Positions 1 through 6,030 of a stretch of DNA of 7,761 nt are shown in pieces. The stretch comes from an uncultured Collinsella sp. (GTDB lineage Bacteria; Actinomycetota; Coriobacteriia; Coriobacteriales; Coriobacteriaceae), in contig UQUX01000084.1 of NCBI GenBank assembly GCA_900544425.1, positions 1-7,761 of the forward strand. Reading direction: 5' to 3'. Position numbers and translations under genes: made by a program. The notes beneath the pieces were generated by a model. It saw only the letters and a program-made list of their open reading frames with translations. It was not told where the DNA came from and ran no database searches. Position 1 is the first letter of the stretch, and each line of letters starts with the position of its first letter.

Positions 1-1
1 G

Positions 2-751
<750 letters not shown>

Positions 752-802
752 TCGGTGCGACTAGTCCCAAGCCGATCGGATCTGGTCCGGTGCGTATTCA
801 CT

Positions 803-823
803 GTGCGGGCGGCATGACCGCAC
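803..823 (+). other. Small hairpin in the pstB-phoU gap
   Basis: Arms GTGCGG (803-808) and CCGCAC (818-823) enclose a 9-nt loop in the 92-nt gap between pstB and phoU. No T-run follows, so it is not an intrinsic terminator. It could be a processing or stability element that sets the PhoU:PstB ratio, or chance in GC-rich DNA. Confidence 0.25.
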
Positions 824-843
824 CCAACTGATTGGAGTGAACC

Positions 844-1701
844 ATGCGTAAACTGTTTTCCCGTCAGCTCATCGAGGCCCGCCACGAGATGCTGAGCATC
901 TACGAGGCCGTCGATCTGGCCCTCCACGATGCCGTTAAGGCCTATGTGACCGACGACCGCAAGCTCGCCACCAAGACCAAGAAGCGCACGCTTTCGATTG
1001 ACGCGCGCTGCGCTAACTTGGAGGCCGTGTGCTACAACCTGATCGCCACGCAGTCACCGGTCGCCTCCGACTTCCGCCTGCTTCAGACGATCATCTACGT
1101 CGACTTTAACCTGCAGCGCATGACCGATAAGGTCCGTCAGATCTGCCGCGCCACGCGTCATATGATCAAGGCCGACATCTCGCTGCCCAAGGAGCTTGTC
1201 GGCACGGTCGAGGCCGAGGCTGAGGCCGTCTACCAGGTGCTGGGCTCTTCGCTTTCCGCGCTCGTCACGAATGATATGTCCATCATCTGCAACTTGGCCG
1301 TCGAGGACGAGCCAGTGCACGCCGCCTACGAGAAGTTTTTCCGCACCTTTAACCGTATGGATACGGGCGACTTTATGGACGACGACAGCAACTATGACGA
1401 CCTGCGCCGCGCCATCATGGTATCGCGCTATCTCGATCGCATCGCCTCGATTTCCATCGATGCCGCCTGCCGTCTGACCTTCCTGTTGACCGGACAGCGT
1501 ATGACTGCCGGTGATATCGCCTGCACTGATGAGGATGAGCTCGAGAGCATGCGTGTGCCTTCGGGCGAGGGTGTTATCATGAGGCCCGCCGTCGACGCGC
1601 GCTACGTTGCCAAGGTGCCCGTTAGCGAGGTCAGCGAGGGTCTTCGCTACCTGCTCGATCATCTTGAGGACGAGGACGACACCGAGGACGACGAGGAGTA
1701 A
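844..1701 (+). CDS. phoU: Phosphate signalling/transport regulator PhoU with an acidic C-terminal extension
   Basis: PhoU is a cytoplasmic, all-helical protein that links the Pst transporter to the phosphate two-component system and restrains phosphate uptake. The start ATG is 3 nt after GGAGTGA (834-840); the GGAG core is 6 nt from the ATG. Residues 1 to about 219 carry the two repeated three-helix bundles. The first repeat has SIYEAVDLALHDAVKAY and SPVASDFRLLQTI; the second has RAIMVSRYLDRIASISIDAA, matching the family's metal-binding E/DxxxD-type helices. The protein is 285 residues, while PhoU is usually about 215-240. The surplus is a tail from about residue 220 (base 1501) ending in a run rich in Asp and Glu. 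It follows pstB, as in the standard pst operon, and is probably co-transcribed with it. The tail's function is unknown. Confidence 0.93.
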   Translation: MRKLFSRQLIEARHEMLSIYEAVDLALHDAVKAYVTDDRKLATKTKKRTLSIDARCANLEAVCYNLIATQSPVASDFRLLQTIIYVDFNLQRMTDKVRQICRATRHMIKADISLPKELVGTVEAEAEAVYQVLGSSLSALVTNDMSIICNLAVEDEPVHAAYEKFFRTFNRMDTGDFMDDDSNYDDLRRAIMVSRYLDRIASISIDAACRLTFLLTGQRMTAGDIACTDEDELESMRVPSGEGVIMRPAVDARYVAKVPVSEVSEGLRYLLDHLEDEDDTEDDEE

Positions 1702-1738
1702 GTAACCCCGTTCGTCTAAAAATTGTAAATACCTAAGT

Positions 1739-1770
1739 GAGCGCGGCCTTGCACATGCGGGGCCGCGCTC
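1739..1770 (+). terminator. GC-rich hairpin after phoU, probable terminator
   Basis: A perfect 10-bp stem is formed by GAGCGCGGCC (1739-1748) and GGCCGCGCTC (1761-1770), with a 12-nt loop. The following sequence, TTGCGTTAGC, is only moderately T-rich, so termination may be incomplete. It lies 37 nt after the phoU stop and before the ribosome-binding site of yggS, and plausibly separates the pst operon from the division cluster. Confidence 0.6.
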
Positions 1771-1820
1771 TTGCGTTAGCATGGGACTACTTGTTTGGCT
1801 GTCAGCGGAGGCGATTGGCA

Positions 1821-2558
1821 ATGGATAACTATTTGGACTTGATGCGCGCTCGCCGCGAGCAGATTCTGGAGCGTTTTTATGCGGCACTCGATCGCGCGGG
1901 CCGTCCCCACGATGCTGCGCGACTGATTGCCGTCTCCAAGACTGTTGGCGTCGATGAGACCGTTGCCGCTATTCAGGCGGGGTATCGCCATTTTGCCGAG
2001 AACCGCCCGCAGGAGCTCGTCCGCAAGCTTGCGGGCCTCGCGGAGCATCCGGAGCTACCCGAGGTGCGCTTCGATATGATCGGCAACCTGCAGACCAACA
2101 AGATCAATGCGGTTCTGGGCTCGGCCGAGCTGATTCATTCGGTAAGCTCGCTGCATTTGGCTCAGGCCATCTCGAGCCGTGCGGTCCGCAAGATTGAGGC
2201 GGGCGAGCTCTCCGGCCCCCAGCGCGTGCTGATCGAGGTCAATGTGAGCGGCGAGGAGTCCAAGGGCGGCTTTTCGCCCGACGAGGTCCGAGACGCCGCA
2301 GGTGAGCTTGCGGAGCTTGAGGGAATTTGTGTGCAGGGCCTTATGACTATGGCGCCCCGGGGGAATAAGAATGTGGCGCGCCGCACTTTTGCCGGACTTC
2401 GCGAACTAAGGGATGAGCTTGAGGCGACGCACTCCGACCTGAGCCTGCCCGAACTTTCCTGCGGCATGAGCGAGGACTTTGAGCCTGCCCTTGAGGAAGG
2501 CTCTACGCTCGTTCGCCTGGGCAGGGTAGTATTTAGCCCGGAGTTTGCAGTAAAATAA
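1821..2558 (+). CDS. yggS: YggS/YlmE family pyridoxal-phosphate-binding protein
   Basis: This belongs to the YggS/PLPBP family, which binds pyridoxal 5'-phosphate without a known catalytic activity and helps keep vitamin B6 and amino-acid pools in balance. The protein is 245 residues, normal for the family. Lys40 in LIAVSKTVG is the expected PLP lysine. Other family motifs are FAENRPQE (usually GENxxQE), MIGNLQTNKIN (IGxLQxNK), LMTMAP, and the C-terminal GMSEDFEPALEEGSTLVRLG that binds the phosphate. I chose ATG 1821 because GGAGG (1807-1811) lies 9 nt upstream and the family N-terminus fits. The same frame opens at 1737, but that extension would run through the hairpin at 1739-1770. It is first in a + strand cluster with sepF, yggT and divIVA, the position of ylmE in Bacillus. 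Confidence 0.95.
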   Translation: MDNYLDLMRARREQILERFYAALDRAGRPHDAARLIAVSKTVGVDETVAAIQAGYRHFAENRPQELVRKLAGLAEHPELPEVRFDMIGNLQTNKINAVLGSAELIHSVSSLHLAQAISSRAVRKIEAGELSGPQRVLIEVNVSGEESKGGFSPDEVRDAAGELAELEGICVQGLMTMAPRGNKNVARRTFAGLRELRDELEATHSDLSLPELSCGMSEDFEPALEEGSTLVRLGRVVFSPEFAVK

Positions 2559-2566
2559 GGCTCTGA

Positions 2567-2576
2567 AGTGCGCACT
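2567..2576. repeat. 10-bp perfect palindrome between yggS and sepF
   Basis: AGTGCGCACT reads the same on both strands. It starts 9 nt after the yggS stop and lies 42 nt before the sepF ATG. It could be an operator half or a small RNA hairpin; a chance origin is also possible. I see no clear promoter next to it, so yggS and sepF are probably co-transcribed. Confidence 0.3.
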
Positions 2577-2618
2577 GATTATCGGAGCGCCTGCACTAAA
2601 CCGCGAGAGGACACAACC

Positions 2619-3416
2619 ATGGGCTTCCTTGACGAGATTAAAAATAAGATGCACCTGGGCGGCCAGCAGGGTTACGACCAGGGTTATGGTCAGGACGACG
2701 ACTACGGCTACGATGATGGCTATGACGACGGCTACCAGAACAACGGTTACAGCGGTGCCTCGGGCGAGGGCTTCTACACCCAGGATGAGCCGAGCAACGG
2801 CCTGTTGGGTCAGACGCGCCGCGGCGAGGCCGAGTCGGTGGCCGTATACACGCGCTCCGGCCAGCTGGTCGGTGACGATTCTCGCCACGCTACGACCTAC
2901 AACCCGCCATCGCGCTCGCAGGAGACGGTTGCGGGCGGTTATCGTCCCGGTGCCTACGACACGCCGTCGAGCTACGCCGAGAGCACGCGTGCCCGCGCTG
3001 CTGCCCCCGCACCTGCTCCCTCACCGAGCGATGCCTCGGCGTATGCGAGCAACATCATCAACGCTACGCCGCAGCTGCCGGCCTATGTCCTGCGCCCCGA
3101 GAGCTATGACGACGTGGAGACCGTCGTGCGCCGCGTGCGCACCAAGCAGCCTGTCGCGCTGATTTTTGTGGGCGTTCGTACCGAGGTCGCCAAGCGCGTC
3201 CTGGACTTCTCTTATGGCTTTGCCTGCGGCCTGGGTGCCACCGTTAAAGAGGTGGGCGATCGCGTGTTTATGGTGCTGCCCGCCGGTTGCGAGGTCAAGG
3301 ATTCGGACCTCAAAGACAAGACGAGGAGATTCTCATCAACATCTACACCATTGTCCAGCTGGTCAATACGCTGTTCAACTTTTACTCCACGCTCATCGTG
3401 GTCTACTGCCTTATGA
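2619..3416 (+). CDS. sepF: Cell division protein SepF, with an abnormal out-of-frame C-terminal tail
   Basis: SepF anchors FtsZ filaments to the membrane and shapes the septum in Gram-positives. ATG 2619 is chosen because GAGAGG (2605-2610) lies 8 nt upstream and MGFLDEIKNKMHLGG is the expected N-terminal membrane-binding helix. Residues about 14-45 are a Gly/Tyr/Asp-rich low-complexity linker, followed by a disordered Pro/Ala/Ser region to about 150. The conserved SepF core is about residues 153-225, from LPAYVLRPESYDDVETVVRRV through IFVGVRTEVAKRVLDFSYGFACGLG to VGDRVFMVLP. The frame then runs on for about 40 residues and stops at 3416. From about residue 235 it is Ser/Thr-rich and reads as yggT translated out of frame. 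The normal end is probably near 3335 (about 239 residues); see the junction finding. The long linker is within the variation known for the family. Confidence 0.9.
   Translation: MGFLDEIKNKMHLGGQQGYDQGYGQDDDYGYDDGYDDGYQNNGYSGASGEGFYTQDEPSNGLLGQTRRGEAESVAVYTRSGQLVGDDSRHATTYNPPSRSQETVAGGYRPGAYDTPSSYAESTRARAAAPAPAPSPSDASAYASNIINATPQLPAYVLRPESYDDVETVVRRVRTKQPVALIFVGVRTEVAKRVLDFSYGFACGLGATVKEVGDRVFMVLPAGCEVKDSDLKDKTRRFSSTSTPLSSWSIRCSTFTPRSSWSTAL
3323..3334 (+). promoter_or_regulatory. Ribosome-binding site at the sepF-yggT junction
   Basis: GAGGAG (3323-3328) is a strong Shine-Dalgarno sequence placed 6 nt before codon ATC 3335. That codon is where the YggT family N-terminus begins. No ATG, GTG or TTG occurs in the yggT frame at this distance. 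A well-placed site with no start codon is the main reason to suspect either a non-standard start or a small deletion here. Confidence 0.6.
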
Positions 3417-3616
3417 CGTGGATTCCCATGAAGCAGGGTGGATTGCTACAGGATATCGCCGCTGTTCTCGATAGCGTGTGCGGCCCGTGGCTCAATTTGT
3501 TCCGCCGGTTTATCCCGCCCATGGGCGGCGTCGATTTTTCACCGGTCGTTGCGATTATTGCGTTGCAGTTGGTGCAGAAGCTGGTTCTGCAACTTCTTAT
3601 AGGTATACTCATATAA
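3335..3616 (+). CDS. yggT: YggT/YlmG family small membrane protein (start codon uncertain or lost)
   Basis: YggT/YlmG proteins are small two-helix membrane proteins encoded beside sepF. Loss affects septum or nucleoid organisation in some bacteria and plastids, but the biochemical role is unknown. The visible protein is about 93 residues: a first membrane segment (INIYTIVQLVNTLFNFYSTL onward), the family loop CGPWLNLFRRFIPPMGGVDFSP at about 48-69, and a second hydrophobic segment to the end. That is full length for the family. The start is unclear. The only usual start codon upstream in frame is TTG 3287, which has no Shine-Dalgarno and would add 16 non-family residues inside sepF. ATC 3335 is placed correctly behind GAGGAG, so I put the start there. 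The next in-frame candidates, GTG and ATG near 3400, would destroy the first membrane helix. Confidence 0.82.
   Translation: MNIYTIVQLVNTLFNFYSTLIVVYCLMTWIPMKQGGLLQDIAAVLDSVCGPWLNLFRRFIPPMGGVDFSPVVAIIALQLVQKLVLQLLIGILI
3604..3609 (+). promoter_or_regulatory. Possible -10 element upstream of divIVA
   Basis: TATACT at the 3' end of yggT differs from the TATAAT consensus at one base. I find no convincing -35 at 16-18 nt, so this is weak. If real, divIVA would have its own promoter besides read-through from yggS-sepF-yggT. A 5-bp hairpin, GGCGC/GCGCC (3640-3652), lies between it and the divIVA ribosome-binding site. Confidence 0.3.
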
Positions 3617-3678
3617 AACTGGCTTAGTAACTCACGTCGGGCGCACGGCGCCAAGGCGAAGATAAAGGAGAACTTGTT

Positions 3679-4356
3679 ATGGCTATTACCCCTGCTGACA
3701 TTCAGGCTCAGACCTTCTCTGAGGCCAAGCGCGGCTACGATCCCGCCGAGGTCGACGTCTTCCTGGAGACCCTGTCCTCTGAGGTCGACGCCATGCTCGC
3801 CAAGATCGTCGATCTTAAGGGTCGTCTGACTGCTACCGAGCAGCAGCTTGCCGATACGCAGGCCCAGCTTGCTCAGGCTCAGGATGCTGCCGCACAGGCC
3901 GTTCCCGCAGCCCCCGTGGCCGCTCCTGCACCCGACTTCTCCGCTCAGGAGCGTCAGATTTCCGCTGCCCTGATTGCTGCCCAGCAGACCGCCGAGGGCA
4001 TTGTCAACGACGCCAACGAGAACGCTGACCGTATCCGCAACGAGGCCGACGCCAAGGCCCGCGAGGTCATCCGTCAGGCCCTGACCGAGAAGCAGGCCGA
4101 GCTTGAGGAGATCGACCGTCTTAAGGCTTCCCGTGAGGAGTTTAAGGCCGAGTACCTCAAGCTCATCCAGCACTTCATGGACGATGCTCAGAACTCCTTC
4201 CCGTCCGATCTCATGGCTTCCACGCCGGTCGGTTCCGCCGCTTCTCCGGCTGTGACCGTTCCTGCTGCCGAGCCGCTGCCCGTCGCCGAGCCGGTTATCC
4301 CCGTTGCCGATCCCTTCGCACCGATCGACAACTTCGCCGCCGACGACCTGGACTAA
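3679..4356 (+). CDS. divIVA: DivIVA-family polar/septal scaffold protein
   Basis: DivIVA is a coiled-coil protein that binds curved membrane at poles and septa. It recruits division, growth or chromosome-positioning partners. AAAGGAG (3664-3670) lies 8 nt before the ATG. The N-terminal lipid-binding domain is clear at residues 1-40: ITPADIQAQTF, then KRGYDPAEVDVFLETL with the conserved Arg18-Gly-Tyr turn. A heptad-like Gln/Leu/Ala-rich coiled coil spans about 40-70. An Ala/Pro linker spans about 70-88, and a second long charged helix about 90-170. The last 50 residues are Ala/Pro/Val-rich with an acidic end. At 225 residues it is a normal size. It ends the division cluster and is followed directly by a strong terminator. 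Confidence 0.95.
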   Translation: MAITPADIQAQTFSEAKRGYDPAEVDVFLETLSSEVDAMLAKIVDLKGRLTATEQQLADTQAQLAQAQDAAAQAVPAAPVAAPAPDFSAQERQISAALIAAQQTAEGIVNDANENADRIRNEADAKAREVIRQALTEKQAELEEIDRLKASREEFKAEYLKLIQHFMDDAQNSFPSDLMASTPVGSAASPAVTVPAAEPLPVAEPVIPVADPFAPIDNFAADDLD

Positions 4357-4381
4357 TATCCAGCTATCATTTAGCGCCTAG

Positions 4382-4411
4382 AAAGGGCCCGCAGCTTGCG
4401 GGTCCTTTTTT
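4382..4411 (+). terminator. Intrinsic terminator of the divIVA cluster
   Basis: An 11-bp stem is formed by AAAGGGCCCGC (4382-4392) and GCGGGTCCTTT (4398-4408), with one G-T wobble and loop AGCTT. A run of six T (4406-4411) follows. It starts 25 nt after the divIVA stop and is a textbook Rho-independent terminator. Confidence 0.93.
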
Positions 4412-4430
4412 GTGGCTGCATGCAGTCTGC

Positions 4431-4475
4431 AAAACAAAACGCCGAGTCCTGCGTTTGAGGGCACAGGACTCGGCG
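4431..4475 (-). terminator. Intrinsic terminator of the nitroreductase gene
   Basis: A perfect 12-bp stem, CGCCGAGTCCTG (4440-4451) with CAGGACTCGGCG (4464-4475), has a 12-nt loop. Read on the - strand it is followed by TTTTGTTTT (4439-4431), so it terminates the leftward nitroreductase transcript. With the terminator at 4382-4411 it insulates two converging transcription units. Confidence 0.9.
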
Positions 4476-4494
4476 AACGGGTGAGCGGTCAAAG

Positions 4495-4524
4495 GTAGAT
4501 TTTAAGGCATGTCCTAAAATCTAC
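4495..4524 (-). repeat. Inverted repeat spanning the nitroreductase stop codon
   Basis: Perfect 10-bp arms GTAGATTTTA (4495-4504) and TAAAATCTAC (4515-4524) have a 10-nt loop. A further GG/CC pair inside can form if one A is bulged. The TAG stop of the - strand gene (4523-4521) lies inside one arm. It is AT-rich, with no T-run directly after it on the - strand, and sits 19 bases away from the stem of the real terminator. It may stabilise the mRNA 3' end. Confidence 0.6.
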
Positions 4525-5051
4525 TTGAGGAGGAAGTCGGGGAGGGGAATGGTGCGGGCCTCGCGATGCTCGGGATCGGCGATATGGTCGGCAGGATAGC
4601 CGCAGACGAGCATGTGATAGGGATAGATGCCCTCGGGCAGGCTGAACTGCTCACAGGCCACCTCGGGCTTAAAATGGCACACCCAGCACGTACCCAGGCC
4701 CTGCTCCTCGGCCTCCATCATCATCTGATCGCAGACGATCGAGGTGTCGATGGCACTGGAGTTCATCTGGTCATAAGGGCGCACCCAGGCGTCATCGGTA
4801 ACGCTGCAGATAAGGAAGATAAGCGGAGCCCCAAAGATAGACCCATCACGAGCAAAGCGCGGCTGACAAGCAGCGGCCTTTTCCAGAAGCTCAGGCGTAT
4901 CCAACACCATCACACGGGTTGGATGATTATTACAAGCAGAAGGAGCAATGCGCCCCGCCTCAACAATGGCATCCACCACCGACCGCCCAACAGAACGGTC
5001 CTCAAACTCGCGACAAGAATAACGACCCCGAGCCAAATCCAAATAACTCAC
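4521..5051 (-). CDS. Nitroreductase-family flavoprotein
   Basis: A small FMN-binding oxidoreductase of the nitroreductase superfamily, which transfers electrons from NAD(P)H to nitro-compounds, quinones or flavins. The physiological substrate cannot be read from the sequence. The FMN-binding N-terminal motif is RYSCREF (residues 10-16). APSACNNHPTR (36-46) contacts FMN and the substrate, and GLGTCWVCHF (118-127) is the second conserved flavin-binding segment. At 176 residues it belongs to the short group. It has about eight cysteines, including two in TCWVC. I chose GTG 5051 because GGAGGG (- strand, 5064-5059) lies 7 nt upstream and MSYLDLARGRYS is the usual beginning. TTG 5069 would start ahead of that site. 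Codons in the first half end mostly in T, those in the second half mostly in C. A terminator follows at 4475-4431. Confidence 0.9.
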   Translation of the reverse strand: MSYLDLARGRYSCREFEDRSVGRSVVDAIVEAGRIAPSACNNHPTRVMVLDTPELLEKAAACQPRFARDGSIFGAPLIFLICSVTDDAWVRPYDQMNSSAIDTSIVCDQMMMEAEEQGLGTCWVCHFKPEVACEQFSLPEGIYPYHMLVCGYPADHIADPEHREARTIPLPDFLLK

Positions 5052-5058
5052 AACCAAG

Positions 5059-5064
5059 CCCTCC
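5059..5064 (-). promoter_or_regulatory. Ribosome-binding site of the nitroreductase gene
   Basis: GGAGGG on the - strand is 7 nt before GTG 5051. This decides the start in favour of GTG over the in-frame TTG at 5069. Confidence 0.75.
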
Positions 5065-5085
5065 AACAATTAAAAATCAAACAAA

Positions 5086-5113
5086 CCCAAAGTAACCCAA
5101 AGAGTACCCAAAG
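5086..5113 (-). repeat. Three CTTTGGG repeats upstream of the nitroreductase gene
   Basis: CTTTGGG (CCCAAAG on the + strand) occurs at 5086-5092, 5096-5102 and 5107-5113, spaced 10 and 11 nt, about one helical turn. Looser CTTTGG or TTTGG copies continue at about 5123-5127, 5142-5147, 5162-5168, 5178-5182 and 5207-5212. They lie in the 288-nt gap 5052-5339, which holds no convincing gene. This could be a cooperative protein-binding array for nitroreductase control or simple sequence drift. I see no clear -10/-35 pair in the gap. Confidence 0.45.
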
Positions 5114-5236
5114 CAGCAATCAGCCAAACGCTCATCAAGGGCCAAAGTGTCCGAACGGGTACCAAAGGTCCCTTCAGCCAAACCCCCGTTGCGCTAAAAC
5201 TATCAGCCAAAGTTCCCAATGGTGGTACATAAGGGA

Positions 5237-5315
5237 GCGGGCCCGACCACTAATAACCTTTTGAACGACTCTGCTTGCAGCCGGAGTGAAAAAGGTTATT
5301 AGTGATCGGGCCCGC
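5237..5315. repeat. Long imperfect inverted repeat (26-bp arms, 27-nt loop)
   Basis: Arms 5237-5262 and 5290-5315 pair at 25 of 26 positions. The single mismatch (C5247 with A5305) becomes a G-U pair in a - strand transcript, so that RNA could form an unbroken 26-bp stem. The arms have a GC outer part containing the palindrome CGGGCCCG and an AT-rich inner part (CACTAATAACCTTTT). The loop contains a further CTGC-TT-GCAG hairpin (5271-5280). It starts 25 nt downstream of the DUF47 stop on that strand. No T-run follows on either strand, so it is not a standard intrinsic terminator. It may be a U-less terminator, an mRNA 3' stabiliser or a copy of a dispersed repeat. Confidence 0.8.
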
Positions 5316-5339
5316 GACCGGTGGGACACGTACCCCCAA

Positions 5340-5963
5340 TTAACTGTTCTTCATGACAATCGAATCCACGACATCGGCCACATTCTCACAGCAGTCAGCG
5401 CAGTACTCCAGGAAGGCGTAAACGTCACGCCAGGCGATGACCTCGAGCGGGTCCTTGCCGTTGACGTGCAGGTTGCGCATGGCGTTGATGTAGAGCTCGT
5501 CGGCCTCGGACTCGATCGTGTTGATCTGGATGACGAGTTCGCGCAGGGTCTTGGACTTGCGGTAGTTGGGCAGCTCGACCATCAGGTCCTTCATGGCGCG
5601 GCAGGCGTCGGTCACCTTGTGGGCGATCACGATGGCATCGGGATGGATGCTCTGGATGTTGGTGAAGTAGACGCGCTGCACGACGCCCTCGATACGGTCG
5701 AGCACCGTGTCAAGCGAGCAGCTCATCAGGTCCAGGTCCTCGCGCTCAAGCGGGGTGATAAAGGCCGTGAGCAGAGCGTCCTCAAGCTCATGGTGCTTCT
5801 TATCGGCCGCATGCTCAATCGTGTGCATCTTGTTGAGCATATCGTGAATCTTTGCGGGATCGAAGTTCTCGAAAATCTTGGTGAGCAGCTCTGCGGCCTG
5901 GACGGCTAGGTCGGCGCAAGCAACGTAGTTGTCGAAGTAGAACGAATCGGGTTTCTTTGCCAT
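5340..5963 (-). CDS. DUF47 family PhoU-like protein, partner of Pit
   Basis: DUF47 (TIGR00153-type) proteins are PhoU-like helical proteins usually encoded beside Pit phosphate transporters, and are thought to regulate them. The start ATG has AAAGGA 7 nt upstream on the - strand. The 207-residue length is normal. The protein is almost wholly helical. Two PhoU-like segments are visible: an early one with AADLAVQ-like and IHDMLNKMHTIEHAADKKHHELEDALL, including the acidic/His pattern common to the family, and a later one with INTIESEADELYINAMRNL. The stretch AFITPLEREDLDLMSCSLDTVLDRIEG matches the family's central 'PxxRxD...L...D.I.D' region. It lies 67 nt after pit on the same strand, so the two are very likely one operon. 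The gene is followed by the large inverted repeat at 5237-5315. Confidence 0.92.
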   Translation of the reverse strand: MAKKPDSFYFDNYVACADLAVQAAELLTKIFENFDPAKIHDMLNKMHTIEHAADKKHHELEDALLTAFITPLEREDLDLMSCSLDTVLDRIEGVVQRVYFTNIQSIHPDAIVIAHKVTDACRAMKDLMVELPNYRKSKTLRELVIQINTIESEADELYINAMRNLHVNGKDPLEVIAWRDVYAFLEYCADCCENVADVVDSIVMKNS

Positions 5964-6030
5964 GAGTGGGTCCTTTCGAGGCGAAGTCGGGTGGGCGAGG
6001 TATTACGGTCCGGATGGACGCTCGGTTTGA

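Noticed and set aside
1054..1887. 277-codon - strand open frame across phoU and the start of yggS
   Set aside because: It spans two real genes and the terminator hairpin on the opposite strand, with no family motifs.
3403..4173. 256-codon - strand Leu/Gly-rich open frame opposite divIVA
   Set aside because: Its Leu/Gly repeats arise from the antisense of the divIVA coiled-coil codons (CAG, GAG, GCC), not from a real protein.
5157..5172. GGG(T)ACC-AAA-GGTCCC hairpin in the gap upstream of the nitroreductase gene
   Set aside because: It has six pairs with a bulge, a 3-nt loop and no T-run, and is weak compared with the 26-bp repeat nearby.
4566..5264. Long + strand open frame (232 codons) opposite the nitroreductase gene
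   Set aside because: It is antisense to a gene with clear FMN-binding motifs and a good ribosome-binding site. Its translation is low-complexity and matches no family I recognise.
5286..5909. Long + strand open frame (207 codons) opposite the DUF47 gene
   Set aside because: It is a mirror of a well-conserved GC-rich gene. Its Val/Leu/Asp/His-rich translation is typical of antisense reading.
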